Of a stretch of 64,000 bases of DNA, positions 8,339 to 17,997 are shown one piece after another (positions within the stretch are counted from its first letter, which is position 1; the number at the start of each line of letters is the position of its first letter). The position numbers and the translations under genes are program-made. Source of the stretch: Candidatus Saccharimonadota bacterium. GTDB lineage: Bacteria > Patescibacteriota > Saccharimonadia > Saccharimonadales > Saccharimonadaceae. The stretch is from the NCBI GenBank assembly GCA_015655045.1, contig JAATFU010000005.1, positions 1 to 64,000 on the forward strand, in the 5' to 3' direction. The notes beneath the pieces were generated by a model, which was not told the origin of the DNA, searched no databases, and worked only from the letters and a program-made list of their open reading frames with translations.

Positions 8339-10353
8339 GAGATAAGTAACTCCCTTAGTTTTGCTTCATCAATAATCTCCGTGCCATAGGCTTGAGCTTT
8401 CTTGAGCTTACTTGCTCCCACCTTCCCGCCAACCACTAAATAAGTTGTATCCTTAGCCACCGCTGTTTGGAAGGTGCCACCTAATGCCCGGATTCGATCA
8501 GCTGCCTCATCGCGTGACAGTGTCTCAAGTGTACCGGTAATCACAAAAGCCTGTCCACGTAACGCGCCTTTCTTCTGCTCGAAGGACGGTTCCACCCCGA
8601 GCGCCTTGAATTTCTGGAGCAATGCTTCATTATCTGGATCAGCAAACCAAGCAATAATGCTTTCCGCTACGACCACGCCAATACCCTCGACTGCCTCGAG
8701 TTCATCAATCGTAGCCTTTGCGAGTGCCTCAATTGATTGGAATTGATTCGCAAGATCAATCGCAGTTTGGGTACCGACATGACGAATCCCTAGTCCTAAA
8801 ATGAACTTTTCAAGCGTTGGGTGTTTCTTCTCGGCAATGGCATCAATGAGCTTTTTAGCTGAGATAGCCGCAAACCGATCAAGCTTTAAGATATCCTCTA
8901 CTTGCAAGGTATAAATGTCGGCTAAATCCTTCACCAGTCCCGCCTCAACCAGAGCTGCCACATTCTTTTCCCCTAAGGTATCAATATCAAGCGCTGCCTT
9001 AGAGGCAAAGTACTCGACTGAACGCTTTAGAATCAGTTCGCTACTCGCACCCACGACCCGGTACACCACATCCTCACCCTGACGTTCAAACTGAAGTTCT
9101 GGATATTGCTCGGCGAGTAATGTGGTATAGTCGATTGGCTCAGCAGTTTTAGGGCGTAGTTCCGTGACAACCGATTCAACCTGAGGAATAATATCCCCGG
9201 CCTTAAAGACGACCACAGTATCCCCTCGTCGCACATCAAGCCGCGCAATCTCATCGGCATTATGCAGACTGGCGTGCTGGACGGTGGTTCCCGCTACGAC
9301 CACTGGGTCAAACACGGCTACGGGTGTTGCCGCACCGGTGCGACCAATGCTAATTACTATATCTCGTACGATCGTGGTAGCCTGTTCAGCGGCGTACTTA
9401 TAGGCGACCGCTGCCCGCGGTTGTTTGCCTACAATACCGAGCGCTCGAAACTGGGCTCGATCATTGACCTTAATGACTAGGCCATCGGTATTAAAGTCCA
9501 GCGCATGACGCTTCTGATCCCATTCATCAACAAACTGCATAACTTCGTTAACCGTCGTAAAGACTGATGCTTGCGGATTACGCGTGAGCCCCAAGGCACT
9601 TATAGCTTGGTAGGCAAACATATTAGTGGGTACCTCGTTTGGCTCATCACGCAGTAGATCGTAGGCTCGGAAATGGAGTTTACGCTCTGCCACCAGTTGA
9701 GGGTTAAGCTGACGAATTGTCCCAGCGGCTAAGTTACGAGGATTTGCAAAAACAGGTTTACCGGCGGCTCGTTGGCGTTCATTTAACGACTCGAAGTCGC
9801 GTTTGAGCATCACAATCTCACCTCGTATTTCCGTCCGGCCCTGTAGGAACTGGGTGTAGCCTGCTTCAGTACGCAAACGCAGAGGGACATTCTTAATCGT
9901 ACGGACATTGGCTGTCACGTCCTCACCAATGAAGCTATCGCCTCTGGTGATTGCCTGGGTAAAGACGCCATCTTGGTAAACAAGTGCGCATGCGAGGCCA
10001 TCCATCTTAATATCAGCGAAGAATTCATGGGTGCGACCAGGTAGTGCCTTATTCATTCGGACCACCCAAGCTTCTACCTCAGCTCGGTCAAACACGTCGT
10101 TGAGACTGAGCATGCGCGAACTATGCTGGACCTTCTGAAAACCGCCGAGTAATTCATTCCCAACTCGTTGGGTAGGGCTATCTGGCGTAACCCACTCTGG
10201 GTGGGCGGCCTCGAGGTGCTTGAGCTCGCTAAATAAGCTGTCGTAAACGGCATCACTAACTGTCGGGCTATCATGGACGTGATACTGATAACTATAGCTA
10301 TTAATGAGTTCCCGAAGCTCCGTAAGGCGCGTCTTAGGCTGGCTCTGTGTCAT
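8335..10353 (-). CDS. ligA: NAD-dependent DNA ligase
   Basis: KMDGLACALVYQDG active site, HhH repeats, C-terminal BRCT. Confidence 0.97.
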   Translation of the reverse strand: MTQSQPKTRLTELRELINSYSYQYHVHDSPTVSDAVYDSLFSELKHLEAAHPEWVTPDSPTQRVGNELLGGFQKVQHSSRMLSLNDVFDRAEVEAWVVRMNKALPGRTHEFFADIKMDGLACALVYQDGVFTQAITRGDSFIGEDVTANVRTIKNVPLRLRTEAGYTQFLQGRTEIRGEIVMLKRDFESLNERQRAAGKPVFANPRNLAAGTIRQLNPQLVAERKLHFRAYDLLRDEPNEVPTNMFAYQAISALGLTRNPQASVFTTVNEVMQFVDEWDQKRHALDFNTDGLVIKVNDRAQFRALGIVGKQPRAAVAYKYAAEQATTIVRDIVISIGRTGAATPVAVFDPVVVAGTTVQHASLHNADEIARLDVRRGDTVVVFKAGDIIPQVESVVTELRPKTAEPIDYTTLLAEQYPELQFERQGEDVVYRVVGASSELILKRSVEYFASKAALDIDTLGEKNVAALVEAGLVKDLADIYTLQVEDILKLDRFAAISAKKLIDAIAEKKHPTLEKFILGLGIRHVGTQTAIDLANQFQSIEALAKATIDELEAVEGIGVVVAESIIAWFADPDNEALLQKFKALGVEPSFEQKKGALRGQAFVITGTLETLSRDEAADRIRALGGTFQTAVAKDTTYLVVGGKVGASKLKKAQAYGTEIIDEAKLRELLIS

Positions 10354-11419
10354 CGGCGACCACCTTTCGATACAGTAAGTAGATATAGCTGGTCGCTCCA
10401 ACCAGCGTCAGCGAACTCATGACAAGCAGCGCAACCGGTACGAGTGGAAGCCAATTGATCCCTGGCCAGATGCTCTTTAGCCAGCTATCCAGTAAAATAA
10501 TCGGAATCATAATCACGACCCAAATAAGCACAATCAAGAGTGCTAGCCACAAAATACGTAAGAGAATGCGCAGACGACGGCCAATCACGAGATCCCCTGC
10601 GGTTTTTAAGGCCCGTAACGGATACATACCAGGCAGCGTTACAATAACCAATGCAAAGAACGTGCTGGTTATCCAATAGAGCGACAGCACCACCAACAGC
10701 CCCGCGGCTGCCCAAAATAACATGGCCTCTACGCCATTAGTGAGTAACCCAGTCGATGAAGCGGCACTATAGCCAATGAGTGCCAAGGCTAGTGGGAGCA
10801 GCTGAACAATAAAGACCAGGCCAACCAGAAACGTTGCTAGGATGGGAGCCCCGCTACTATATAAGCCATCACGCAGTTTTACCTTGTGACCCGCGAGGAC
10901 GTTTCGAAGTAGCCAGATAGTCGTCAGCCACGTAAGGAGGCCGAGGATAACTGCATAGACCTGCTGGACTTCCGTTAAGTTCTGCGATAGTGACCCTGAC
11001 ACGGTTGTGGCCAAAAGAAGCGAAGCTTGACCCAGTGCCCCTAGACCCCCACTGAGCACACCACCACTAGTCGACGACAGGGTATCTGTCAGGGTGGTAT
11101 AGGTATCTTGCGAGCCGATCCCTACCATTAGAGCTATCAGCAGGGCATAGATTGCGGTAAGACCTAAAAAGAGCTTACGGTGCTGCCATAAAGTTCGACG
11201 CACGCTATGGGTAAACGCCCAGTAGCCAGGTAGCGCAAGGGTGCGAACATAGTCACGTCGCCGGGTGCGACGAAAACTTCGATGGGGTCGACGAGCCAAG
11301 AACGCATCCCTACGTTGGCGCCACGTTCGACGACGCGCGGGAACGGCGGGTGTTGGGGTCGCGACGTGAGATGCGGCAGTTGGTTTCTTAGGCTTAGGAA
11401 GTGGTTTTTTGGTCGCCAT
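10334..11419 (-). CDS. Multi-TM membrane protein
   Basis: Several hydrophobic helices with basic N-terminus; overlaps ligA start. Confidence 0.8.
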   Translation of the reverse strand: MATKKPLPKPKKPTAASHVATPTPAVPARRRTWRQRRDAFLARRPHRSFRRTRRRDYVRTLALPGYWAFTHSVRRTLWQHRKLFLGLTAIYALLIALMVGIGSQDTYTTLTDTLSSTSGGVLSGGLGALGQASLLLATTVSGSLSQNLTEVQQVYAVILGLLTWLTTIWLLRNVLAGHKVKLRDGLYSSGAPILATFLVGLVFIVQLLPLALALIGYSAASSTGLLTNGVEAMLFWAAAGLLVVLSLYWITSTFFALVIVTLPGMYPLRALKTAGDLVIGRRLRILLRILWLALLIVLIWVVIMIPIILLDSWLKSIWPGINWLPLVPVALLVMSSLTLVGATSYIYLLYRKVVADDTEPA

Positions 11420-11443
11420 AACAGGAAGATGCACCTTTTTAGA

Positions 11444-12322
11444 TTAGAATTTATTCGCGTTCGTCCGCAATCGAGCAATGCGATCCGCAAGCGGTGGGTG
11501 GGTGCTAAACAAGCGGTTGAATACACCTGGTTTTAGTGGATCGTTGATATATAAGTGAGCTGAGGCGGTGTTTTGTTTTTTCATCGGTCGACCAAACTGT
11601 TGAAGCTTCTCAAGTGCCGAGGCGAGGCCTTCGGGATCACGGGTCGTCAGGGCTCCCGTTGCATCTGCGAGGTATTCACGCTGTCGACTCACTGCCAGTT
11701 GGATGATCGTAGCCAGAATCGGCGCCAAGATAATAGCAATAATACCGATCACCAGTATGACAGGTGACATATTATTATCTCGACGGTCATTACCAAAGAA
11801 GAACATGCGCAAAATAATATCAGTCAGTAGGCCAATCGCGCTCACCAAGCCAAAGGCAATCATACTGACACGAATATCATAGTTTTGGACGTGCCCCATC
11901 TCGTGGGCAATCACAGCTTCAAGTTCTCGATCATCCATAATCTCAAGTAGACCAGACGTGGCAGCGACGACAGCATGTTTGGGATCACGTCCGGTGGCAA
12001 AGGCGTTAGGGGCAGGATCGTTAATGATATAGACTTTGGGTGTCTGAATACCAGTAGTAATTGCTAGATTCTCGACGATTCGATACAAACGTGGATTATC
12101 GCTCTTGGTAATCTCCTCGGCTCCACTCATGCTAATAAGAAGTTTACTGGCAATAAAGTATTGGATGAGGGCATAAATGACGGCGATGCCGAGCACATAA
12201 TAGGTAATGTCAACGTTACCATAGTAATAACTCACGATCCACCCAATTGCCCCAATAATAGCCACGAACACGGCCATGATAAAAAAAGTATTCCGTTTAT
12301 TGGCAGCAATAGCTCTATACAT
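11444..12322 (-). CDS. htpX: Zinc metalloprotease HtpX
   Basis: VIAHEMGHVQNYDIR, NAFATGRDPKHA, STHPPLADRI. Confidence 0.96.
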   Translation of the reverse strand: MYRAIAANKRNTFFIMAVFVAIIGAIGWIVSYYYGNVDITYYVLGIAVIYALIQYFIASKLLISMSGAEEITKSDNPRLYRIVENLAITTGIQTPKVYIINDPAPNAFATGRDPKHAVVAATSGLLEIMDDRELEAVIAHEMGHVQNYDIRVSMIAFGLVSAIGLLTDIILRMFFFGNDRRDNNMSPVILVIGIIAIILAPILATIIQLAVSRQREYLADATGALTTRDPEGLASALEKLQQFGRPMKKQNTASAHLYINDPLKPGVFNRLFSTHPPLADRIARLRTNANKF

Positions 12323-12402
12323 GTTCCTATTATAGTAGTTTTAGGGGTAAAAAACTACTATGCTAACTCCTTATGCGTTGTCAGGTAAACCACTCGGTTA
12401 CG

Positions 12403-12966
12403 CTAGAACTTTACGTCAACTGGATTTTGGACAGCTGCTTGGGCAGCGTCATCAAGCTCAAAGAATTCACGGCCCTCAAAATGGAACATACCGGCCACGA
12501 CATTACTAGGAAAGCTTTGAATCTTCGTGTTCAGATCGCGTACGCCACCGTTATAGAAGCGACGAGATGCCTGGATCTTATCCTCGGTATCAACTAACTC
12601 ACCTTGCAGTTGAAGGAAGTTCTGGTTAGCTTTCAGATCAGGGTAGGCTTCAGCAACAGCAAACAATGATTTAAGCGCCCCAGAGAGTTGGTTCTCAGCT
12701 GCGGCGGTTTCTTTCACGCCCTTCGCACCAACCATGTTAGCTCGGGCAGCGGTCACAGCTTCAAAGACACCACTCTCATGAGCAGCATAGCCCTTGACGC
12801 TATTAACTAGGTTCGGAATCAGATCAGCCCGACGCTTGAGCTGGACGGTAATATCACTCCAAGCTTCATCAACTCGGTTTTTCAGTGTCACCAGGCCGTT
12901 AAATGTCGCCCAGACAAAGAGCGCTACGATCACAACGATTGCTACGATAATCCATACTACTGTCAT
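12403..12966 (-). CDS. lemA: LemA family protein
   Basis: FNGLVTLKNRVDEAWSDITVQLKRRADLIPNLVNSVKGYAAHE. Confidence 0.96.
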   Translation of the reverse strand: MTVVWIIVAIVVIVALFVWATFNGLVTLKNRVDEAWSDITVQLKRRADLIPNLVNSVKGYAAHESGVFEAVTAARANMVGAKGVKETAAAENQLSGALKSLFAVAEAYPDLKANQNFLQLQGELVDTEDKIQASRRFYNGGVRDLNTKIQSFPSNVVAGMFHFEGREFFELDDAAQAAVQNPVDVKF

Positions 12967-13052
12967 ATGTTCCCCTTATTGCTTATATTCTGCTATCTTT
13001 AGTATACCAAAATCTTTCTAAATCGGTGAGTACTCATCTTCCGCAAAGTTCA

Positions 13053-13080
13053 AAGGAGCCTCAATGAAAGGCTCCTTGAT
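13053..13080. terminator. Terminator hairpin
   Basis: AAGGAGCC-TCAATGAAA-GGCTCCTT. Confidence 0.55.
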
Positions 13081-13102
13081 TTAACCCAACTTGAGCTACG
13101 GG

Positions 13103-13360
13103 TTAGTTGTGACTGTAACGAATGCCAGTTTGCTTTGCAGCACGGGCAATCCAGTCTTCGTGACGATCCACCTCAACAGTGAGGGACTGCCGTTCAAGCT
13201 CGTCTGTATCGAGCATACCAACAACACGATCAAGTGTGATCTGAAGCTGGTGAATATCCTCTTTATTTGAAGTTGTTGCTTTATCAATCTTATCATTCAA
13301 AGTAACCATCATTTGGAATAGACGGTCGAACTTCTCGGATTCGTTTTTGACGTTACTCAT
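13103..13360 (-). CDS. Hypothetical coiled-coil protein
   Basis: 85-aa ORF with heptad-like NDKIDKATTSNKEDIHQLQITLDRVVG. Confidence 0.6.
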   Translation of the reverse strand: MSNVKNESEKFDRLFQMMVTLNDKIDKATTSNKEDIHQLQITLDRVVGMLDTDELERQSLTVEVDRHEDWIARAAKQTGIRYSHN

Positions 13361-14058
13361 TACTAACTCTAGTATGCACCAATGTCATGGCTTGTGTAAA
13401 GCTTACCGCCTACAGTTCCCGCGGAGGCGACATGCATAACACGAGATAACTATGAGATGAAGCTATACCAATGCAAACACGACCTCCCTTTTTGATTTTT
13501 GGAGAAGTCCGAACCTTATTGCTCTCCTAATAGTTATTTAGAAGATAATTTTCAAGGAAGCGTGCTTGCGGAGGAATCATATTCTCAAGAACTCGTTTGA
13601 AGCATTTAACAACTCCCCCGTAATCACTTTTGTCAGTTCACCCGATACAATAATCGTTCGAATACCGTATCTACTGGCCACTCTCGCTCATCAGACGCTA
13701 GAAGCTCGAGGTAGGCGATGTACCTAAGATTTTCTCCAACCGCTACCACTACCTCCGCTTTTGCTACTCGTGCAGTAGCAGCGCCAAGCCAAATCCTGGC
13801 ATACAAAAAACTCGTCTATACCCTACGTCGCTATCGACAAATCTGCAAGAAACAACGCGAATAACGTCATTGTAGAGCTGTGGACTATAACAAGTATTGG
13901 TGAGATTGTGGGTAGGGGTAAGTGAGATAGTAGCCCTGTTATTAGAAATACTACGTGAGATAATACTTGTATTATACCCAAAACAAAATAGGTTATATTA
14001 GAGATGATCGATGGCTTTTAACTTATTGCCGTGAATCCTCGGGCAAAAGACAAGATAC

Positions 14059-14093
14059 AAAAAGGCTCTTTCCAAACTAGGAAAGAGCCTTTT
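14059..14093. terminator. Bidirectional terminator downstream of tRNA-Leu
   Basis: AAAAGGCTCTTTCC-AAACTA-GGAAAGAGCCTTTT. Confidence 0.85.
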
Positions 14094-14122
14094 GCTACGC
14101 TGATACATCAGCTCATTAATTC

Positions 14123-14210
14123 TGGTGCGCAGAGCGGGACTTGAACCCGCACGACCGTAAGGCCAAGAGATTTTAAGTCTCTCGTGTCTACCAAATTCCA
14201 CCATCCGCGC
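14123..14210 (-). tRNA. tRNA-Leu (TAA)
   Basis: Class II tRNA, anticodon loop CTTAAAA, acceptor GCGCGGA, encoded CCA. Confidence 0.92.
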
Positions 14211-14227
14211 AAATTGTTAATGATATA

Positions 14228-14301
14228 TGGAGGCACGTACGGGAGTTGCACCCGTCTACGCGGTTTTGCAGACCGCTGCGTAACTGCTCCGCCAACGCGC
14301 C
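14228..14301 (-). tRNA. tRNA-Cys (GCA)
   Basis: GGCGCGTTGGCGGAG...GCGGT-CTGCAAA-ACCGC...TCCA. Confidence 0.92.
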
Positions 14302-14373
14302 ATATATCGCCTATTATAGCAGAGCAATTCGTATCTCACCCTACTCTCAGCTCGAAGGTTTATACTAATTATT

Positions 14374-15267
14374 GTGTCAAAAACCACCATACTCGTAAAT
14401 GCTACCATTTTCTCGCTTATCCTTGCCGCTGGAATTGTTATTATTTATCATACCAAAACAACCAATGACCAGGCGGTTGCCCAGGTGCAAGCAGGGGTTA
14501 TTCAAGCTAAAAAGACGGCCGATAGTGCTGCCTCAACCGCTGACTTAAAAGCCATTCTTGATCCCTTGGCAGCCGCCAACGGCACGAATGTGGGTGTGGT
14601 CGTAACTGATCTATCTAATGGCGCCTCGACCAGTGCGAATGCCGATCAGCCCTTTGTGAGTGCAAGTCTCTATAAGCTCTTTGTTGCCTACGCTATGTAC
14701 AAGAAGATCGACAGCGGATCAATCACTCAGGATCAATCATTGACGGCCGCCGGTATGCCCACGACGGTCGGCGATTGTCTGAATCGTATGATCACTCTAT
14801 CAGATAATGATTGTGGCGTGGCCCTCGGTGATCTGGTTGGCTGGGCTTCGCTTGATACCCTTCTCACCAGTGAAGGCTATACCCAGACGATGCTTAATAA
14901 CTACGACGCTCGAGGTAACGTCAGTGGCGATAAGATGACCAGCGCCCACGACGTCGCGCAACTGCTTACAAAGCTCTACGGCGGCACACTTCTGTCTCAA
15001 GTTTCCACCGATGCCTTCTTAGGTCTGCTCAAGGCCCAGACGATCAACGACCGCTTGCCTACTGGTTTGCCGACCGGAACTGTGATTGCCCATAAAACAG
15101 GTGATTTATATGGCTATCTCCACGATGCCGGTATCATCTATAGCTCCAAAAAGGATGTCTTAGTTGTGCTACTTACGGGTGATTGGAACGAGCCCCAGCT
15201 AGAAGGCATTCCCCTATTTACAAGTCTTGCAAGCTCAATCTGGTCATATATGCAAACTCCTGCCTAG
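14374..15267 (+). CDS. Class A beta-lactamase-like serine hydrolase (membrane-anchored)
   Basis: SxxK = SLYK, SDN = SDND, KTG = HKTGD in order; N-terminal TM; GTG start. Confidence 0.85.
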   Translation: MSKTTILVNATIFSLILAAGIVIIYHTKTTNDQAVAQVQAGVIQAKKTADSAASTADLKAILDPLAAANGTNVGVVVTDLSNGASTSANADQPFVSASLYKLFVAYAMYKKIDSGSITQDQSLTAAGMPTTVGDCLNRMITLSDNDCGVALGDLVGWASLDTLLTSEGYTQTMLNNYDARGNVSGDKMTSAHDVAQLLTKLYGGTLLSQVSTDAFLGLLKAQTINDRLPTGLPTGTVIAHKTGDLYGYLHDAGIIYSSKKDVLVVLLTGDWNEPQLEGIPLFTSLASSIWSYMQTPA

Positions 15268-15325
15268 CCGTAACGCCCAGAACCTTGCATTTGCCACCGT
15301 TCTCCCCTATAATCTGTCAACGTAC

Positions 15326-15402
15326 GCGGGTGTAGCTCAGTTGTTTAGAGCGCTTCCTTGCCAAGGAAGAGGTCGAGAGTTAGAGTCTCTTCACCCGCAC
15401 CA
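15326..15402 (+). tRNA. tRNA-Gly (GCC); element insertion site
   Basis: GCGGGTGTAGCTCAG...TTCCTTGCCAAGGAA...CACCCGCACCA. Confidence 0.93.
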
Positions 15403-17039
15403 AGAACGAAATCATTGGCATTAACGAACCCTTCCCAGGGTTCGTTTAATTTATAGCTAACCGTTGACCCCTTAAACGAGCCTTTTATGGCAGGAAGAAT
15501 AGTAAAGTTAGAGAAGAAAATACGGAGTAGTGCATCCATCGTCTCCATGTCGCGTATTTTGCCTAAAGCAATGGGGGTGGATTGTAAAAGTTTAAGATAT
15601 TCTTCAAAAGTCGGAATTGCAGCCTTTATGTTGTCACGTTGTTTCATTGCACGTTTCGAGTCAATCTTGAGCTTATCTATTTCTTTAGCGTGTTTATCAA
15701 GGCTATAGTGTTCTTTCAGTTCAGGGTTCTTAAGGATAAGTTGTTTCGTTTCGTCATACACCCGCTCTTTATTTGCAATGAGCACCTTCGATTTTGCTAT
15801 GATGCTATCAAACTCGGCAGATTTCTTCTTAGCCTCTATGTCGGCTTGTTTCAAATATTCTTTATAATTACTTTCTGTAACAAAGAGGTAATGCATGAAG
15901 AACTCCTGTGCCTTGTCGATTACAAACTTAGCTCTCGCAGACTTACCGTACATGGAGCAGCCTTCAGTTTCGCATTTGTAGTAATAACGATACTCTTTGA
16001 CTTCTAGAGTGCCTTTAACATACTTCGGTAGTAGCATTGATGTCAGCGTTTTATTGCATTCTCCGCAGTAGACTTTTCCTCGTAACATATCAGCTTTTGT
16101 CTCACCGCCACGAGGGCTGTGCATTGCTAATATCTTCGCATTGTCTAGGCTATCAATCTTATTTATTGTGAGGAACTCATCAACCGTAAGTACGGGTTTA
16201 AAATCATATTTTTCAGTAAGGTCTGTATGGTTTATGCCCCACTTGTGTACTCCCACATAGTGAGGGTCTCGGAGAAGCTTCGAGACGTCGTCTTTATCCC
16301 ATACGTGAGTCACATGTTTCTCTCCCTGACGCTTCTGGACCGTGTATGCCTGCTCATTGATCCAAAGGCGTATATCTTTCTGTGATTTGCCAGAAAGCGC
16401 CATCTCGAACATGTGTTCAATCTTCGGGAAGTTCAATGGGTCTGGTCGGAAGTAGCGATTAATATCTAGCACGTAGCCATGCTTGAATTTACCAATAAAC
16501 TCACCATCTTCAATAGCGCGCTTATTGCCCCTGCCTACGCTTTCGGCAAGATGTTCAGAATATTCCTTTGCCATAACAAAAGTAATGCCTAAGAGCATTT
16601 TTCCGGCAGGTGTGTTTTCAAATGTAAACGTTGCGAATTGAAGGTCTCTCACTGCGCCTCTGTCGACGAGGTCAATGATTGCGCCTGCCTCTTTCATGTT
16701 GCGGGATAGTCTGTCTGGATGCCACGCAATAATACCATCGATATTACCGCTTTCAATCTCTTTGACCATGGCATTGAATTGATCGCGTAAGTCGGCTACT
16801 TTTGCGGAGTAACTTTCTTGATATACCTTAACAACATTTAAGCCATTAGGAATAATAACTTTTTCGTAGCAATCATCAACTTGGTCTTCAATTGAAGATG
16901 CTTGTCTATCCTCACTTGTCGTTGATTTCCGTGTATAAAGAGCATAGCGAACAGTCGAGGTATCAACATCTCTTGGTGCATTAGGTTGAGCTGCCTGTAA
17001 AATCTCCAGTAAGTCCTGCGTGCTTTTAAGTTCCGACAT
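15345..17039 (-). CDS. Large serine recombinase/integrase
   Basis: YALYTRKSTTSEDRQASSIEDQ resolvase N-terminus, IDGIIAWHPDRLSRN, recombinase and zinc-ribbon (CGEC) domains; 3' end runs antisense through tRNA-Gly. Confidence 0.95.
   Translation of the reverse strand: MSELKSTQDLLEILQAAQPNAPRDVDTSTVRYALYTRKSTTSEDRQASSIEDQVDDCYEKVIIPNGLNVVKVYQESYSAKVADLRDQFNAMVKEIESGNIDGIIAWHPDRLSRNMKEAGAIIDLVDRGAVRDLQFATFTFENTPAGKMLLGITFVMAKEYSEHLAESVGRGNKRAIEDGEFIGKFKHGYVLDINRYFRPDPLNFPKIEHMFEMALSGKSQKDIRLWINEQAYTVQKRQGEKHVTHVWDKDDVSKLLRDPHYVGVHKWGINHTDLTEKYDFKPVLTVDEFLTINKIDSLDNAKILAMHSPRGGETKADMLRGKVYCGECNKTLTSMLLPKYVKGTLEVKEYRYYYKCETEGCSMYGKSARAKFVIDKAQEFFMHYLFVTESNYKEYLKQADIEAKKKSAEFDSIIAKSKVLIANKERVYDETKQLILKNPELKEHYSLDKHAKEIDKLKIDSKRAMKQRDNIKAAIPTFEEYLKLLQSTPIALGKIRDMETMDALLRIFFSNFTILPAIKGSFKGSTVSYKLNEPWEGFVNANDFVLGAGEETLTLDLFLGKEAL
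15423..15452 (+). terminator. tRNA-Gly terminator embedded in recombinase 3' coding region
   Basis: TAACGAACCCT-TCCC-AGGGTTCGTTTAATTT. Confidence 0.65.
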
Positions 17040-17204
17040 GTAACCATTATATAATCAATGGTCGAATAGTTAGAGCTACTTTAGGTTGAGTATTAAAAGA
17101 TGATTTTTAAGTCATTTTTTATCAAATACGGCTTTGGCTGCGCTTCGGCTTCGGCGTATACAGTAAGGATAGTTAGTAAAGTTACTAGCTTTAAATTAGA
17201 GCTT

Positions 17205-17395
17205 TTTAAAAGAGGTACGGGCATCACGAATGACTCCTTGAAGCATAGCTTCAGTTAGTCGCGTGTAAGCCCGTTTTATGCCGAGTCGTCCTCGTAATTA
17301 CTTACATTGCATGTAATTGTGCTGCCCCAGTCTTTTTAGCGGGTCGTCTCCGTTTTGGCTGCTACATGAAATACGATAGTTTTGTTAATTGTATT
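17205..17395 (-). ncRNA. Candidate noncoding RNA between lipoprotein-like gene and recombinase
   Basis: No ORF; terminal hairpin CGGGC(17218-17222)/GCCCG(17269-17273) with nested TGAAGC-ATA-GCTTCA; minus-strand CCTCTTTT follows; TATACT box upstream. Confidence 0.35.
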
Positions 17396-17413
17396 TCCAG
17401 TATAGCGCACTTT

Positions 17414-17833
17414 TCAGTTAGATGACTTAGCAATAGTTAGGGTTGCGTTATCGCCATCTTGCGTTAGGTTGCCTACAACAAATGAGTCAACAGACTGCTT
17501 GTCATCAGCCTTACTTGGATCAAGCGGCTCAAATAAATCGGATGCCTTACCGTTTATATCGGTCAGAGCTTGGTTCTCGAATGCAGCGTCAACCTTGTAG
17601 CCCTTAGCCTTTAGTTCCTTATAAACAACTAGACCTTCTTTGCCTTTATAGTCGTCAGCATTGAGCTTAGGTAATGTAGCGGTGCTAGTACTGTCGTTAG
17701 CACTATCTGTGTTGCTCGTAGTGCGAGTAGGATTGCTGTTGTCGCTCTGACCCAGTGAGCCAATTGCTCCGAGTACAATGACAGCAACAATTACCCAGAA
17801 CCACCATTTTTTAAATATTTTCTTGTCTTTCAC
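17414..17833 (-). CDS. Membrane-anchored extracytoplasmic protein (unknown)
   Basis: KKWWFWVIVAVIVLGAIGSLG anchor, S/T-rich linker, soluble domain; GGAGG SD and GTG start. Confidence 0.75.
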   Translation of the reverse strand: MKDKKIFKKWWFWVIVAVIVLGAIGSLGQSDNSNPTRTTSNTDSANDSTSTATLPKLNADDYKGKEGLVVYKELKAKGYKVDAAFENQALTDINGKASDLFEPLDPSKADDKQSVDSFVVGNLTQDGDNATLTIAKSSN

Positions 17834-17872
17834 GGTATGGACCTCCGTTTAATTATTGTTAAGCGGTGTCCA

Positions 17873-17997
17873 TAAAAAAGGACGACCCGCAGGTCGTCTA
17901 AAACCAGTACCAGCTTACGCCGAATACTTTTACGCGAGTCGCCCATTTTTTGGCATAAACACGCAAAAATGCGATGAATTGATACTGGTTTTAGACA
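17873..17997 (-). ncRNA. Compact ncRNA / transcription attenuator upstream of 17414-17833
   Basis: Minus strand: TATAAT (18004-18009), 14-bp closing stem GTCTAAAACCAGTA (17896-17909)/TACTGGTTTTAGAC (17983-17996), then terminator GACGACC-TGCG-GGTCGTC-CTTTTTT. Confidence 0.6.

Noticed and set aside
15639-16007. 122-aa plus-strand ORF inside the recombinase
   Set aside because: Antisense to a clearly recognisable serine recombinase
17983-17996. GGTTTTAGAC resembling a type II CRISPR repeat/tracrRNA anti-repeat
   Set aside because: Only one inverted pair (not an array), no spacers and no cas genes; better explained as the closing stem of an ncRNA/attenuator
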